Source: Agrostemma githago (lineage: Eukaryota; Streptophyta; Magnoliopsida; Caryophyllales; Caryophyllaceae). From it: a DNA stretch of 64,000 nucleotides. The translations under genes were made by a program, and so were the position numbers. Shown here one piece after another: positions 43,373 through 54,619 of this stretch. Where the stretch lies: the NCBI GenBank assembly GCA_958450325.1, contig OY288248.1, positions 1,302,001-1,366,000 of the forward strand, read 5' to 3'. The notes under the pieces were generated by a model. The model was not told the DNA's origin, searched no databases, and saw only the letters and a program-made list of their open reading frames with translations. Every line of letters begins with the position of its first letter. Position 1 is the stretch's first letter.

Positions 43373-46300
43373 CCGTAATTTTTTTCAAGTGATTTTATAA
43401 TCAACGTAAAATAACAGGTTGATTTTATGAACGTAAACTTCAATATTACGAGTTATCAACGTAAACTAACATGCTATCAAAATAATTTTAAGAAAACTCG
43501 ATTATTACTCCTACTACTACAGATTATTAAGTCGTTATAAGCTTCGTACTAAATATTTTTTGAAATGGTTATAAAGTTTTTTAATGTTCTAAAAATCAAA
43601 TTAAATGCAAATTAAAATTAAATTACCATTTTTATAATTTTGAGACTGATGTATGTTAATTAAAATTTACTATTTTTTGGTTAATGGAATAAAAAGGAAT
43701 AAAAAAAAAGGATGATATATTGCATTAAACAGCAGTGACTAGTGAGGAATTGTGGACAAAAATAGACAGCAATTTGAATCAGAGGACACTAAGACAGTAC
43801 ATTAAATAAAACAAAAGACAGCCTGTTTTTGATTGTTCTTTACATGTGTTGTTACAGATTTCTATTACATTTATTCTCCTAAATTTAATAATATAAATTC
43901 CTTTTTTTTTTTTAAATAAAAATTCGTCAAATTTTAACATCGATTATAATTAATCATATTGAAAAAAAAAAAAAAATTTAAATTTAAGTTTAATATATTT
44001 AGATTTATCATAAAATGATACGGAGTATTTCTCAAAATAATAATAATAAATTTAACATAAATCGGTGAAAAAAAACGAGTTCAAAGTATATAGGAATATT
44101 GTTTTGGAGATCATAGGAAAGTAGTAATCTGATTTTTAAAATTTTATTTTGATAATCTGTTATTTTACATTGATAACTCGTATATTTATTATTTATATAT
44201 ATATAGGTAATTGTCGATATAAAGTACTCTAATTGTCAAAATAAAAATATACTGTGATACGGTCTCATTATAGAACTAACTTAATCACAATTACAAGTTT
44301 GTTAACTTATTAGTTTAGGTTTAGGTTGATAATAATTCGTATATTTAAATAAATTTGTATAAATATTACTCCTAATATATTATTATTATTATTATTATTA
44401 TTTATATTGGATTATTTTTAATTAAGTTTAGTAATATTATAAGATGGTTTTACAGAAGAATCTTTCGTTTATAATATTTCATTTATTTAATATGAATGTA
44501 AGCCAAGCCAAGGCTTGTGTCATTTGATCTTTAGCACAAAAACAAAACTAAATAAAAACAAAAAATAAACAATAAACACACCAAATTCAAGAAAATGTTG
44601 AGATTTTATAGAGTTCATAAGACTTCCTATTTCAATAAAAACTCCTAGATTATATAATCAAACAAAACAAACAAAGCAAAACAAACAAGAAAACAACAAG
44701 AAGACAATTTGTAAAGGATCATACCCTAATTATATAAGTATATGTCTTAATTTTGGAAGGCTAAACACTCATAGACTACACATAGACTTTCACAATGTTG
44801 GTCACATTTTATTGCTCCTAAATCTTCTTGATTCTTGTGCATTTTTTGCCTAACTTTTATTACTATTATAATACTAATATTTTTTTTTTATAATAATAAT
44901 AATAATAATTTTATTATTATAAAAACAACTTATATTAAGTTCAAAATTAATTACAAGGAATTAGTAGCAGCCGAGATACTATTTTCATGGACAGCTGAAA
45001 TACAAGAGATTAGTCGAGATACTATTTTCTTGGACAACTGAAATACAAGAGATTAGTCGACAGTCGATATTATTATTTATATTTATATTTATTTTGCGTG
45101 TATTGTAAGTATACATTTTGGCTATATTTAAAAATAAAAAAATTGGACATCACTCGATAAAAAAATTAATAATGTATGATCAAACAAATAAACTAAATTT
45201 ATGAAATTAACCTTGTATATTATCGTGAATCCAATAAAAACAATATAATGCATTCATTTTATCGATTATTTAGACATGATTGAACTCGTACCAAAAAAAA
45301 TACTATAAATTGAAAATTTTGTAAAAATATTCATTCTATTTATAGGAATATAGGGACTACTCTATAGATAATAATGTTATGTACACACGATCCTATGTAT
45401 ATTAGTATATGTGTCCTTAGACAACATATTAATAACTGTATCTAATACTTTGACACATAACATACATAGTGTAAAACCGTAAAAAATAAGCACTAAGTAA
45501 ATATTCAAAATTTCACACAAAACAACCCTACCTAATACTTTGACACATAACATACATAGTGTAAAACCGTAAAAAGTAAGTACAAAATAGAAAGAAAATA
45601 TTTAGCAATTTCACACGAAATAATAACCCTATTTGATACTCCGACACACAATACAACATACACATAGTAAACCGTAAAAAATACTCCGTAAATAAATAGT
45701 AATTTGTAATAAGTAAATAAATGTATTTGATACTCAAACACATAACATATCATAGTGTAAAACCGTAAAATGCAAGCATTAAATAAATATTTCAAATTTC
45801 ACACAAAATAGTCGTATCTGATACTCCAACACATATACTCCGTATAACATACATAGTGTAAAACCGTAAAAAAGAAGCAGTAAGTGAATATTCAAAATTC
45901 CTCACAAAATAGCCCCATTTGATACCCAACACATAACATACACAACATACCTAGTGTAAACACAAATTATAGTATACAACTGTTGTACTGTACGACGGAC
46001 CTAATTTATGGTCAAAAGTTACCACTTTATGTTATTTAGTGACTACTTTAAGTTAAATAATGACCACGTTTTAATATGAAAAAGTGATAACTATTTATCT
46101 GAAAGTGGTAACTAACTGACCTAAAATGGTCACTTTTTATCATAAGTTGCAAACTTTTATTATTGTCGCATGATAAAACAATTGTACACAATAATTACTG
46201 TAGTGTAAAACCGTAAAAAAAAAACAAGTACTCCATAGTAAGTAAATATTCAAAATTCCACGCAAAACAGTCATATCTAACACTCCGACACATAATGTAA

Positions 46301-49300
46301 AACCGTAAAAAAAAACAAGTACTCCATAGTAAGTAAATATTCAAAATTCCACGCAAAACAGCCGTATCTAACACTCCGACATACACATAACATTACATAG
46401 TGTAAAACCGTAAAAAAAAAAAAGTACTCCATAGTAAGTAAATATTCAAAATTCCACGCAAAACAACCGTATCTAACACTCCGACACATAACATAACATA
46501 CTGTAAAACCGTAAAAAAAACTACTCCATAGTAAGTAAATATTCAAAATTCCACGCTCCGACACATAACATAACATAACATAGTGGAAAACCGTAAAAAA
46601 AAAAAACAAGTACTCCATAGTAAGTAAATATTCAAAATTTCACGCAAAACAGCCGTATCTAACACTCCGACACATAACATAACATAGTGTAAAACCGTAA
46701 AAAAAATACAGTAAATAAGAGTAAGTTTTAAATTAGTACTAACCTTGAGAAGAGAGTACCACAATCACATCTATACTCTCTAGTTCCACAAGTTTTGGAA
46801 TGAGCCTTCCAATCAGAATGAACTGCATAAATCTTTGAACATTTCTCACACTTAAACTTTTTTTCACCATGTTTCCTGCAAAAATGCTTCTTGATCCCAG
46901 TAAGATCACCAAGTGCCCTTGATGGATGATGATGAACACATGATGGTTCAGGACAAACATATGCTTTTTTTCTGATGATTTCTGATTTGTTTCTTTGCTT
47001 TAGTTTCCATGGTAGATTGTGTCCTCTTCTATGGAGTTGTAGGTTTTGATCTCTTTGGAATCCTTTGTTGCATATCTCACATATGAATCTATTTGTTGCT
47101 AGTAGGGATTTTGGTGATAGGGCTATCACTTCTGCATCTGGATCTGTAAAAAAAAAAAAATCACGGAAATTTCGTTAGGATTCAGTAAAATATTTAACTT
47201 CAAAAGTTAAATAATGGTACTCCCTCTGTTCCAATGAATTGTTTGCACTTTCCTTTTGGCACCGAGGTTAAGGTAACCAATGAGGAAGTGACATGTAGAG
47301 CAAAACTCATGAGAATGATCAAATTGCATATAAAAAACATTCTTAAAATAGAAAGACAAACAATTCATTGAGACGCCTCAATATGAAATAGGCAAACAAT
47401 TCATTGGGACGGAAGGAGTATGAATTTTTCATGTTTTTGATAATGGAGATATCTAATTCGGTCATAATGTTGTAAAGGGGCAAGTAAAATTGTAACGGGT
47501 CTGGTATTTACACATTTAGATAGAAAAAAAAAACGATATTATTCCTTAGGAACAATGCGTTGTCGGGCAATTACGGAAAAATTATGAAAATTTTGTTATG
47601 ATTGATTGGCAAAAGTTTAGATTAAAAAGTAATTTAAGTTAATAAAATTTAAATAGCACAAATTATTGTAACGGGTCTGGTATTTAGTCATTTAGATAGA
47701 AAAATACAAAAAAAACGATATTATTCCTTTAATTAGGAACGATGCTTTGTCGGGTTATTATGGAATAATTATTGAAATTTTGTTTCGATTGGGCAAACAT
47801 TTAAAAATTAAAATAACGTAAATTCTTGTTTGTGAATGAAATATTTGGGTCTGAAAATTCAATAATTGCGAAAACAAATTTAAGTTATGGAAATTTTGTT
47901 ATGATTGATTGGTGAAAGTTTAGATTAAAAAGTAATTTAGAAAGTAATTTAGAAAGTAAATAGTTTTTTTTTTGGGTGAAATCTAGGTTAGCAGTTAAAA
48001 TAACATGAATTCTTTTATCACGGAGATATCTGATTATGTCATAATGTTGTAACGGACTAACGGGTATGATATTTAGACATTTAAATAGAAAAAAAAAACA
48101 ATATTATTCCTTAGGAATGATGCAGAAAAATTATGGATATTAAATTTTGTTATGATTTTCGAAACAATTTAAATTAAAAATTAAAATAATAGAAAATTTT
48201 CATGTTTGTGATGGAAATACAAAAACGATATTATTCTGTCAATAATGTTGTAACGGGTCTGGTGTTTAGACATGTACTGTAGATAGAAAAAAGATAATAG
48301 AAAAATACAAAAACGATATTATTCCTTAGGAACAATGCTTGCTTTGTCGGGCAATTACACTCAAATTATGGAAATTTTGTTACGACGATGGAGTAAATAA
48401 ATAAGTAATTTCGAAAAATTAAAATCCAATGAATTCTTGTTTCTGACAGAGATATTTGATTCGTCATAATGTTATAACAGGTCTAGCATATACTCGTTTA
48501 GATTAAAAAAAATTAGAAATTAAAAAAAAAACGATATTATTCTTAGAAACAATATTTTGTTGAATAATACTCCAGTATATATAATAAAACGAATAACCCG
48601 TCATTAAAAAAAACTAATTTAATATTAAAATAATTCATGTTGAATAGACCCATCATCATTAAGAATCAAATCTTTTTTTTCCCCAAATTTAGGGCAAAAT
48701 TGCAAGTTAAATAATCCGACTCTCGACATAACTAAAATCGATGATGCTACTATACGACATTATATTATTTATAATATTCATCGAATTATTGCAAATAATT
48801 CGATGACTATGTATAAATTTGACGATTATTTTGACCTTTTTCTATTAATTTAAATAAATTTACGAGTTTATGTTAAATCGATGGCATTACCCTATATATA
48901 TAGTCATCGAGTTATATATTATTAGGTATAAAATTAGAATAATTTTACGTGTTTATGTTACTCTAATTTTTTTTTCATTTTTTGGTTATATATATATATA
49001 TATTCATCGAGTTATTTCTACAATTACTCGATGAATATATTATGTTCAACAATTGGGATTTGGGACCATTTTTTTTTGTTTCATTTATCAAATTAAAATA
49101 ATTAATAATTGTGCAAATTCATGTTATTCTGACTCTTCATGATTAAACCGATGACATTTTTTTTATAAATTATCATCGAGTTTTTTTTTACTCAATGATT
49201 ATATACAAGGATTGAGAACAATTGGGATCTTTTTTTTTTTTAGTTTTTACGACTTTTCATAATTAAACCGATTACCTTATATATAGTCACCGAGTTATTT

Positions 49301-49521
49301 TTTTTACTTTTTCATAACTCGATTACCTTATATATAGTCACCGAGTTATTTTTTTTTTTTTTTACTTTTTTACACACAAGGGTTTGACAATTGGGACCTC
49401 ATTATTACTTTTTCCTTGATCTATTTACACTATGAGTCTATGACTACTAGACCAACTTCACATCTTTTATATTACTCGGACTCTTCATAATTACTTAATT
49501 AAATCGATAACATACCTTTTT

Positions 49522-49563
<42 letters not shown>

Positions 49564-50445
49564 ATCGAGTTATTTTTCATTTAATTACAATAACTCGATG
49601 GCTAATTAATTATAAGAGTTTGACATACAATTATAACCTTATTATTACTTTTTGTTTGATCTATCACACATGATTATATCATTCGGACTCTTCATAATTA
49701 AACCGATAACATATCTTATTATATAGTATAAGGGTTTTGACAATTGGGACCTTATTATTACCTTTTTTTTCTTCGATCTATGATTATATTACTCGAACTC
49801 TTCATAATATATATATAGTCATCGAGTTATTTTTACATTACAATAACTCGATGACTAATATATAAAAAAGGGTTTTTTTGACAATTATGACATTATTATT
49901 ACCTTTTTTTTCTTCGATCTATGTTTATATTACAATAACTCGATGACTAATATATTTTTATTTTATAATAACTCGATGATTAATATATATATATATATAT
50001 ATAGTCATAGAGTTATTTTTTACTTTATAATAACTCGATGACTAATATCTATAAGGGTTTTGACAATTGACACCTTATTATTTACTCCTATTATTAATAT
50101 TAATATTAATAATAATTATTATTTGATCTATTAAATTAATTAAACCAAAATAACAAATAAAAAATAATAATCAAAATGATTGGAAAATTTACCTGGATTT
50201 CCTGGAAGATTTCTTCTTTTCTTGACCTTTTTTGGAAGAACAAGTTGTTGTTGAGTAGAAGAAGAAATGATATTGTTGTTGTTGTTGCTACTACTAGTGT
50301 TTTGTAGTAATAAAGGGTTAAAACTAGATAAACTATTATTATTAATATTATTATTAATATTGTTATTATTATTATTATTGTTGTTGTTATTATTAGTTCC
50401 TCCTTCTTGAGACAAATTTGAATTGGACATAGTTGCTTGGAACAT
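38341..50445 (-). CDS. INDETERMINATE-domain (IDD) C2H2 zinc-finger transcription factor
   Basis: Three exons: 50445-50193, 47143-46744, 39538-38341; GT-AG introns, frame kept, 616 residues. Start chosen at MFQATMSNSN; no ATG lies upstream in frame. Order: Asn-rich stretch; nuclear signal PKKVKKRRN (71-79); NLPGNPDPDAEVIALSPKSL; four fingers with ligands Cys106/Cys109/His122/His126, Cys148/Cys153/His171/His176, Cys183/Cys186/His199/Cys203 and Cys210/Cys212/His225/Cys229; DALAEESARL; SATALLQKA (396-404) and TTRDFLGL (488-495), which in the family bind GRAS partners such as SHR/SCR and DELLA. So: a nuclear DNA-binding regulator of development. The C-terminal half is full of Pro, His, Asn and Asp runs. 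In finger 3 the near-invariant GEKKWKC is GEKKFKC and K(R/K)YAVQSDW is KIYAVHSDW. Subgroup (JKD/MGP/IDD2-like) is not settled. Confidence 0.95.
39618..40110. repeat. ~115-bp AT-rich tandem repeats in IDD intron 2
   Basis: At least four copies of a unit with AAACTCGAAATTCTATCAAA, TTGATGTTAATAA, TTAATTACATGAAA and AAATCACTATAAAGATTATC, starting 80 bp after the intron's 3' end at exon 3. Confidence 0.7.
40711..40894. mobile_element. Foldback MITE in IDD intron 2
   Basis: Arms of about 65 bp pair almost perfectly: GGTTTTTCTAACGTGTGCCC, ACTGGGCACACGTTAATAAG and CTAATTATAGCAATATT on the left are inverted on the right. Each arm also contains its own small palindrome (GTGCCCACTGGGCAC / GTGTCCAGTGGACAC). 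Both sides carry AAAAAAATTA (40701-40710, 40895-40904), a likely 9-10 bp duplication as in MULE-type elements. Confidence 0.82.
41310..41640. repeat. TTA/ATT microsatellites in IDD intron 2
   Basis: Long runs of TTATTATTA, the longest at about 41505-41570. They alternate with TAAGACCGTCTCATTAATAA-type remnants. Confidence 0.85.
41936..42610. repeat. ~330-bp tandem duplication in IDD intron 2
   Basis: Two copies (about 41936-42285 and 42286-42610) share TTTTTCATTTTCTCACTTGT, CTTCTTTTCGAAGAAAAAA, GACTGACAATAAATCT, CATATTGTACGTCGTTA and AGAGAGATTAGAAGACTTTT, with few changes. Confidence 0.85.
43195..43380 (-). mobile_element. LINE 3'-end fragments (minus strand)
   Basis: On the minus strand AAACCGAACTTTCATTAACA, CCAGAACAAATTACAAGAAG and TTAGAGGGAAGCCGAGATAC precede oligo-T/ATT runs on the + strand. 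The same block appears at 54285-54350, and weaker ones at 41472-41515 and 44925-45060. Short, oligo-A-ended, recurrent blocks fit dead-on-arrival LINE tails. Confidence 0.45.
45410..46735. repeat. ~100-bp tandem array at the 5' end of IDD intron 2
   Basis: About ten copies of a unit with TAACACTCCGACACATAACA, TAGTGTAAAACCGTAAAAA, AGTACTCCATAGTAAGTAAA and TATTCAAAATTCCACGCAAA. The last copy ends within 10-15 bp of the donor of exon 2 (46743). An unrelated insertion splits it at 45962-46193. Confidence 0.88.
45962..46193. mobile_element. MITE-like insertion splitting the array
   Basis: Ends AATTATAGTATACAACTGTT and, inverted, AATTATTGTGTACAATTGTT. The interior contains GTTACCACTTTATG / AAAGTGGTAACTAA. 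Array units resume directly on both sides. Confidence 0.6.
47220..47418. mobile_element. Stowaway MITE, family S1, in IDD intron 1
   Basis: TA-flanked on both sides, with CTCCCTCTGTTCCAATGAAT and TTGGGACGGAAGGAG ends and S1 interior landmarks. It starts 76 bp upstream (in transcript sense) of the acceptor of exon 2. Confidence 0.88.
47424..48560. repeat. ~195-bp degenerate tandem array in IDD intron 1
   Basis: Five or so copies share TGTAACGGGTCTGGTATTTA, CATTTAGATAGAAAAA, AACGATATTATTCCTTAGGA, ACAATGCTTTGTCGGGCAAT and GGAAATTTTGTTATGATTG. Confidence 0.75.
48740..50045. repeat. Array of TCATCGAGTTATT hairpins in IDD intron 1
   Basis: CATCGAGTTATTTTT and AATAACTCGATGACTAATA occur as facing inverted pairs at least five times. 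They are joined by TATATA runs and by a recurring GGGTTTTGACAATTGGGACC / CTCTTCATAATTAAACCGAT module. Each pair can form a stem of 12-15 bp with a short loop. Confidence 0.8.
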
Positions 50446-50859
50446 TGTATGTTCTATCTTCAACAAACCTCCAAGTTAAGTAAAACCAAATAGTTTTAAT
50501 TTATGCACATACACACAAAAACCTCTAACACCAACACCCACTTCTTATAAAAAAAATAAAAATATATATATTTTTTTTGGTATTTTTTTTTGGTATTTTC
50601 CAATATTTTTGGTAGTGTATTAATAGTCCACCAACTACTAATAATAATAATTTTTTTTTTCAATGTACTTATCTCTTTTAAATTGGAATTTTGAGCTAAT
50701 AAGAAGAGGAACACAAGAAAAGTAAACAAGAGCCACTCAATTTATTTTGTTTAGAAAGAGAAAGAAATAAGTAAAGGGAAGAAATAAGAAAAAAAAAAAA
50801 GAGCAATGATTTTTCTTATTTAATAATACAAGGGCCACATGTGGTAGTGATATATATAA

Positions 50860-52570
50860 ATGGAAGAAATTCAAAGAGATGTGACCCTTGTTGCTCCGAC
50901 TCTCTTGTACAGTGTCGTGTTCAACATCTGTTGAATGGTAGAATACGTTTATTTTGAACGATTTTTGGTCTAAAATAAGATGTCAATTAGGTGTTGTATT
51001 GTATACAGCTCCTACGTAGTGAAGTGACAGAGTAACATAGAAGGTTACAGGCAGTAGCTGTAAATGGAAGAAATTTAAAGAGTGTGACTTTTGTTGCTCC
51101 GACTCTCTTGTACAGTGCCGTGTTCAACATCTGTTGAATGGTAGAATACGTTTATTTTGAACGATTTTTGGTCTAAAATAAGATGTCAATTAGGTGTTGT
51201 ATTGTATACAGCTCCTAAGTAGTGAAGTGACAGAGTAACATAGAAGGTTACAGGCAGTAGCTGTAAATGGAAGAAATTTAAAGAGTGTGACATTTGTTGC
51301 TCCGACTCTCTTGTACAGTGTCGTGTTCAACATCTGTTGAATGGTAGAATACGTTTATTTTGAACGATTTTTGGTCTAAAATAAGATGTCAATGAGGTGT
51401 TGTATTGTATACAACTCCTAAGTAGTGAAGTGACAGAGTAACATAGAAGGTTACAGACAGTAACTGTAAATGGAAGAAATTTAAAGAGTGTGACCTTTGT
51501 TGCTCTGACTCTGCGATATAGTGTCGTGTTCGACATCTGTTGAAGGGTAGAATACATTTATTTTGAACGATTTTTGGTCTAAAATAAGATGTCAATGAGG
51601 TGCAGTATTGTATACAGCTCCTAAGTAGTGAAGTGTCGGAATAACATAGAAGGCTACAGACAGTAGCTGTAAATGGAAGAAATTTAAAGAGTGTGATCTT
51701 TGTTGCTCCGACTCTCTTGTACAGTGTCATGTTCAACATCTGTTGAATGGTAGAATACGTTTATTTTGAGCGAAATTTTTAGTTTTTGGTCTAAAATAAG
51801 ATGTCAATTGGGTGGTGTATTGTATACAGCTCCTAAGTGAAGTGTTGAAGTAACATAGAAGGTTACAGACGGTAGTTTTTTATGTGGTAGGGTGATATAT
51901 ATAAATGGAAGAAATTCAAAGAGATGTGACCTTTGTTGCTCCGACTCTCTGATACAGTGTTGTGTTCAACCACTGTTGAATGGTAGAATACGTTTATTTT
52001 GAACGAAATTTTCAATTTTTGGTCTAAAATAAGATGTCAATTAGGTGTTGTACGTGGAGTATACAGTTTGTAAGTGAAGTGGTAGAGTAACATAGAAGGT
52101 TACAGATACAAAGAAATTCAAACAGATGTGACCGTTGTTGCTCCGACTCTCTAATACAGTGTCGTGTTTGACACGTCTCAAAGGGTAGAATACATTTATT
52201 TCGAGCTAAATAATTTTCAATTTTTAGTCTAAAATAGAATCTGATCAATGTTACATGCTGCCTCTAAGTGAAGTGTCAGAGTAACATAGAACATGGTAAA
52301 ATGTAATTTTCTTATGTGGTAGTAATGTACTCCATATAAAAGGAAGAAATTCAACGAGATACTGAATTTTGTTACTCCGACACTCTTATACTTTTTGATA
52401 CACGTTAAAGGACAGAATACGTTTATTTTGAACGAAATTTTAAATTTTTGGTCTAAGCTAAAATGTTAAGGTATTGTGTCGCATACTGCTACTAAGTAAT
52501 GAAGTATCAGTGTAACATAGAAGCCGACATATTAGAGTATAATTTTTAAATTTTCTTATATATTTTGATT
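50860..52570. repeat. ~203-bp tandem array upstream of the IDD gene
   Basis: Eight copies, marked by TTGTTGCTCCGACTCTC at about 50888, 51091, 51293, 51497, 51700, 51932, 52136 and (degenerate) 52369. Spacing is 202-204 except where 30-bp insertions occur. Units also share ACATCTGTTGAATGGTAGAA, TACGTTTATTTTGAACGA, TCTAAAATAAGATGTCAATT and AAGTGACAGAGTAACATAGA. The nearest copy ends about 400 bp before the start codon. GATATATATAAATGG in some copies looks like a TATA box read from the minus strand. Confidence 0.93.
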
Positions 52571-52579
52571 AAATAATAG

Positions 52580-54150
52580 ATACTATAATAATATTATGAA
52601 ATAAAATAAAATAAAATAAAATAAATTAAAACAATTCAAGTTCCCGTGAAGAGGTGATGATGGGTTGTTCTCATGCAAGTCACTTTCTTAACCCCATGGG
52701 GATTACTTGTCTGAGCTTATTCTACCGAATTTATTCTGAATTTATATTTTTTTCTCAATTTGTGTATAATTTTAACATCAAATAATGCAGTCAAATAACA
52801 TGGATATAGTATAATATCAGCCAATAATAATAATAATAATAATAATAATATAATAATAATAATAATAATAATAATTATTATTATTAAAATTCTTGGTTGC
52901 CCATCAATTTTTTGTATCTCAACTATCCATCAATTTTTTGTAAATTGTCTTTTGATCCATCAATAAAATTTTCATTTTCATAAAAAAAATAAAATAAAAT
53001 AAAAATTAATAATAATAATATACAAAATAAAAAATAAAAAAAAAGTGACGCTTTTATATTATATTTTGATTAAGATTATTGTGGACTGTCTCACATTAAG
53101 ATAATAATATGAGATGTAAATTATAAAAATAAACATTCTAATATGTGAAAGATTTCACGATAAACAGTATCGAAGAATGAAGGCTATATTAAATATATAT
53201 TCTTTGTTTTTTTAATTTTTATTTTAAAATGTTACTCAATATTATTACTAAAATAACACGAGACGTAAATTATACATTAAAAATTATGGAGTAACATTCA
53301 AATATATATGTGAGAGGTTTCACGATAAACTGTCTGATTGAAGAATTAGGGCTATATATTATTATTAAACATATATTCTTTGTGTTTTTAATTTTAAATG
53401 TTAGTAATATTACTAAAATTTTCATAAAAGATAGGTTGTGATTACAGGCTTTACAGATGCAGAAGACAAAAGAGGGAAATTATATTTTTGTCTTCAGATT
53501 TCATGTGATTTCTGCAAGAGGGAGTGTCATAATATAAGCATCAATAAAATATTTAATTCTCTAATTATTGTATAGGGTGTATTTAATTTATAAATAAATC
53601 AAATTTATTAGATTTTTAATAATTAAGTTAATTAATTAATCCGTGTATTTAAAAACAGATTGCGTCGTGTCTGTGTTCATGTAGCATAATATATGTAAAT
53701 GGGTCACGAATTCTCCGACCAGATAATCCGACTCAATTAAATCTAATGTCAGTCTGATGTCAACTGATCGACTTACGTAAGTGACTGACTGGCTGAGTTA
53801 TTACTGAACCTCAACAAAAACTTATATTCGTTATAGGTCGTGCTTTCGTATCATGTCAAAGTTTAACGAGCCAATACGTTAGACTTTTATTATTATTAGT
53901 GTGAGGTTAATTAGTGTTAATTGAGAGAATAACTCAAACCAGGTACAGAAACTAATCAAATCTCGTGTCATATTCATGTCGATCAGCTTTACATAATCGA
54001 GTAATTCATTAACCCTTAGCTTATTAGTTGAAACCCGTTAATTTCACGTTGTATTTTCAGATCGTGTCATTGTTTGTCAGCTATAGATCGAGTGGACGTA
54101 TTAATTAATTACGGAGTATTAAATACACTACATTATAAATTTGAAAATAA
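52580..54150. other. AT-rich spacer with microsatellites
   Basis: TAATAATAA runs at 52825-52880. A GC-richer island (52640-52735) and GATGCAGAAGACAAAAGAGG (53457) were examined, but no frame or RNA gene was seen. Confidence 0.4.
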
Positions 54151-54164
54151 TCAACCTAGGTAGG

Positions 54165-54165
54165 A

Positions 54166-54242
<77 letters not shown>

Positions 54243-54500
54243 TAAATTATTATTATTATTATTTTATTTTTTTATTTTTTTTAAACCGAACTTTCATTAA
54301 CACCAGAACAAATTACAACAAGTTAGAGGCTAGCCGAGATATTATTATTTTTATTTTTATTTTTATTTTTATTTTTATTTATTTAAATTATTTTTTATTT
54401 ATTTAAATTATTTTTTATTTATTTAAATTATTTATTATTTAAATTATTTATTATTTAAATTATTTATTATTTAAATTATTATTATTATTATTATTTTTTA
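54165..54500. repeat. TAA and ATTTT microsatellites with LINE tail between
   Basis: (AAT)n at 54168-54237, then TTTTATTTTTATTTTTATT runs from 54340 onward. Between them lies AAACCGAACTTTCATTAACA (54285), the block also found at 43300. Confidence 0.8.
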
Positions 54501-54514
54501 TTTTTTTATTTATA

Positions 54515-54610
54515 AAATGCCGAATTTTATTGGTGAATCAAACCGCAGTTTACAAAAAATTGGTAGGTAACCGAGATACAATCTGGACAAAAAATTGATG
54601 GGTAACCGAT
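54515..54610 (-). mobile_element. LINE 3' end fragment (minus strand)
   Basis: Read on the minus strand, AAACTGCGGTTTGATTCACC is followed by AATAAAATTCGGCATTTTAT and an A/T tail, a usual LINE 3' end with polyadenylation signal. A second block, ATTGGTAGGTAACCGAGATA, lies beside it on the + strand. Confidence 0.45.
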
Positions 54611-54619
54611 TTTTTTTTT

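Noticed and set aside
46195..46764. Minus frames up to 113 codons repeating CRSVRYGCFAWNFEYLLTME
   Set aside because: Translation of the tandem array in intron 2; it follows the repeat unit and is not a gene.
51327..52248. Minus frames of 74-116 codons in the IDD upstream array
   Set aside because: Each copy gives a similar frame broken at different points; a by-product of the 203-bp unit.
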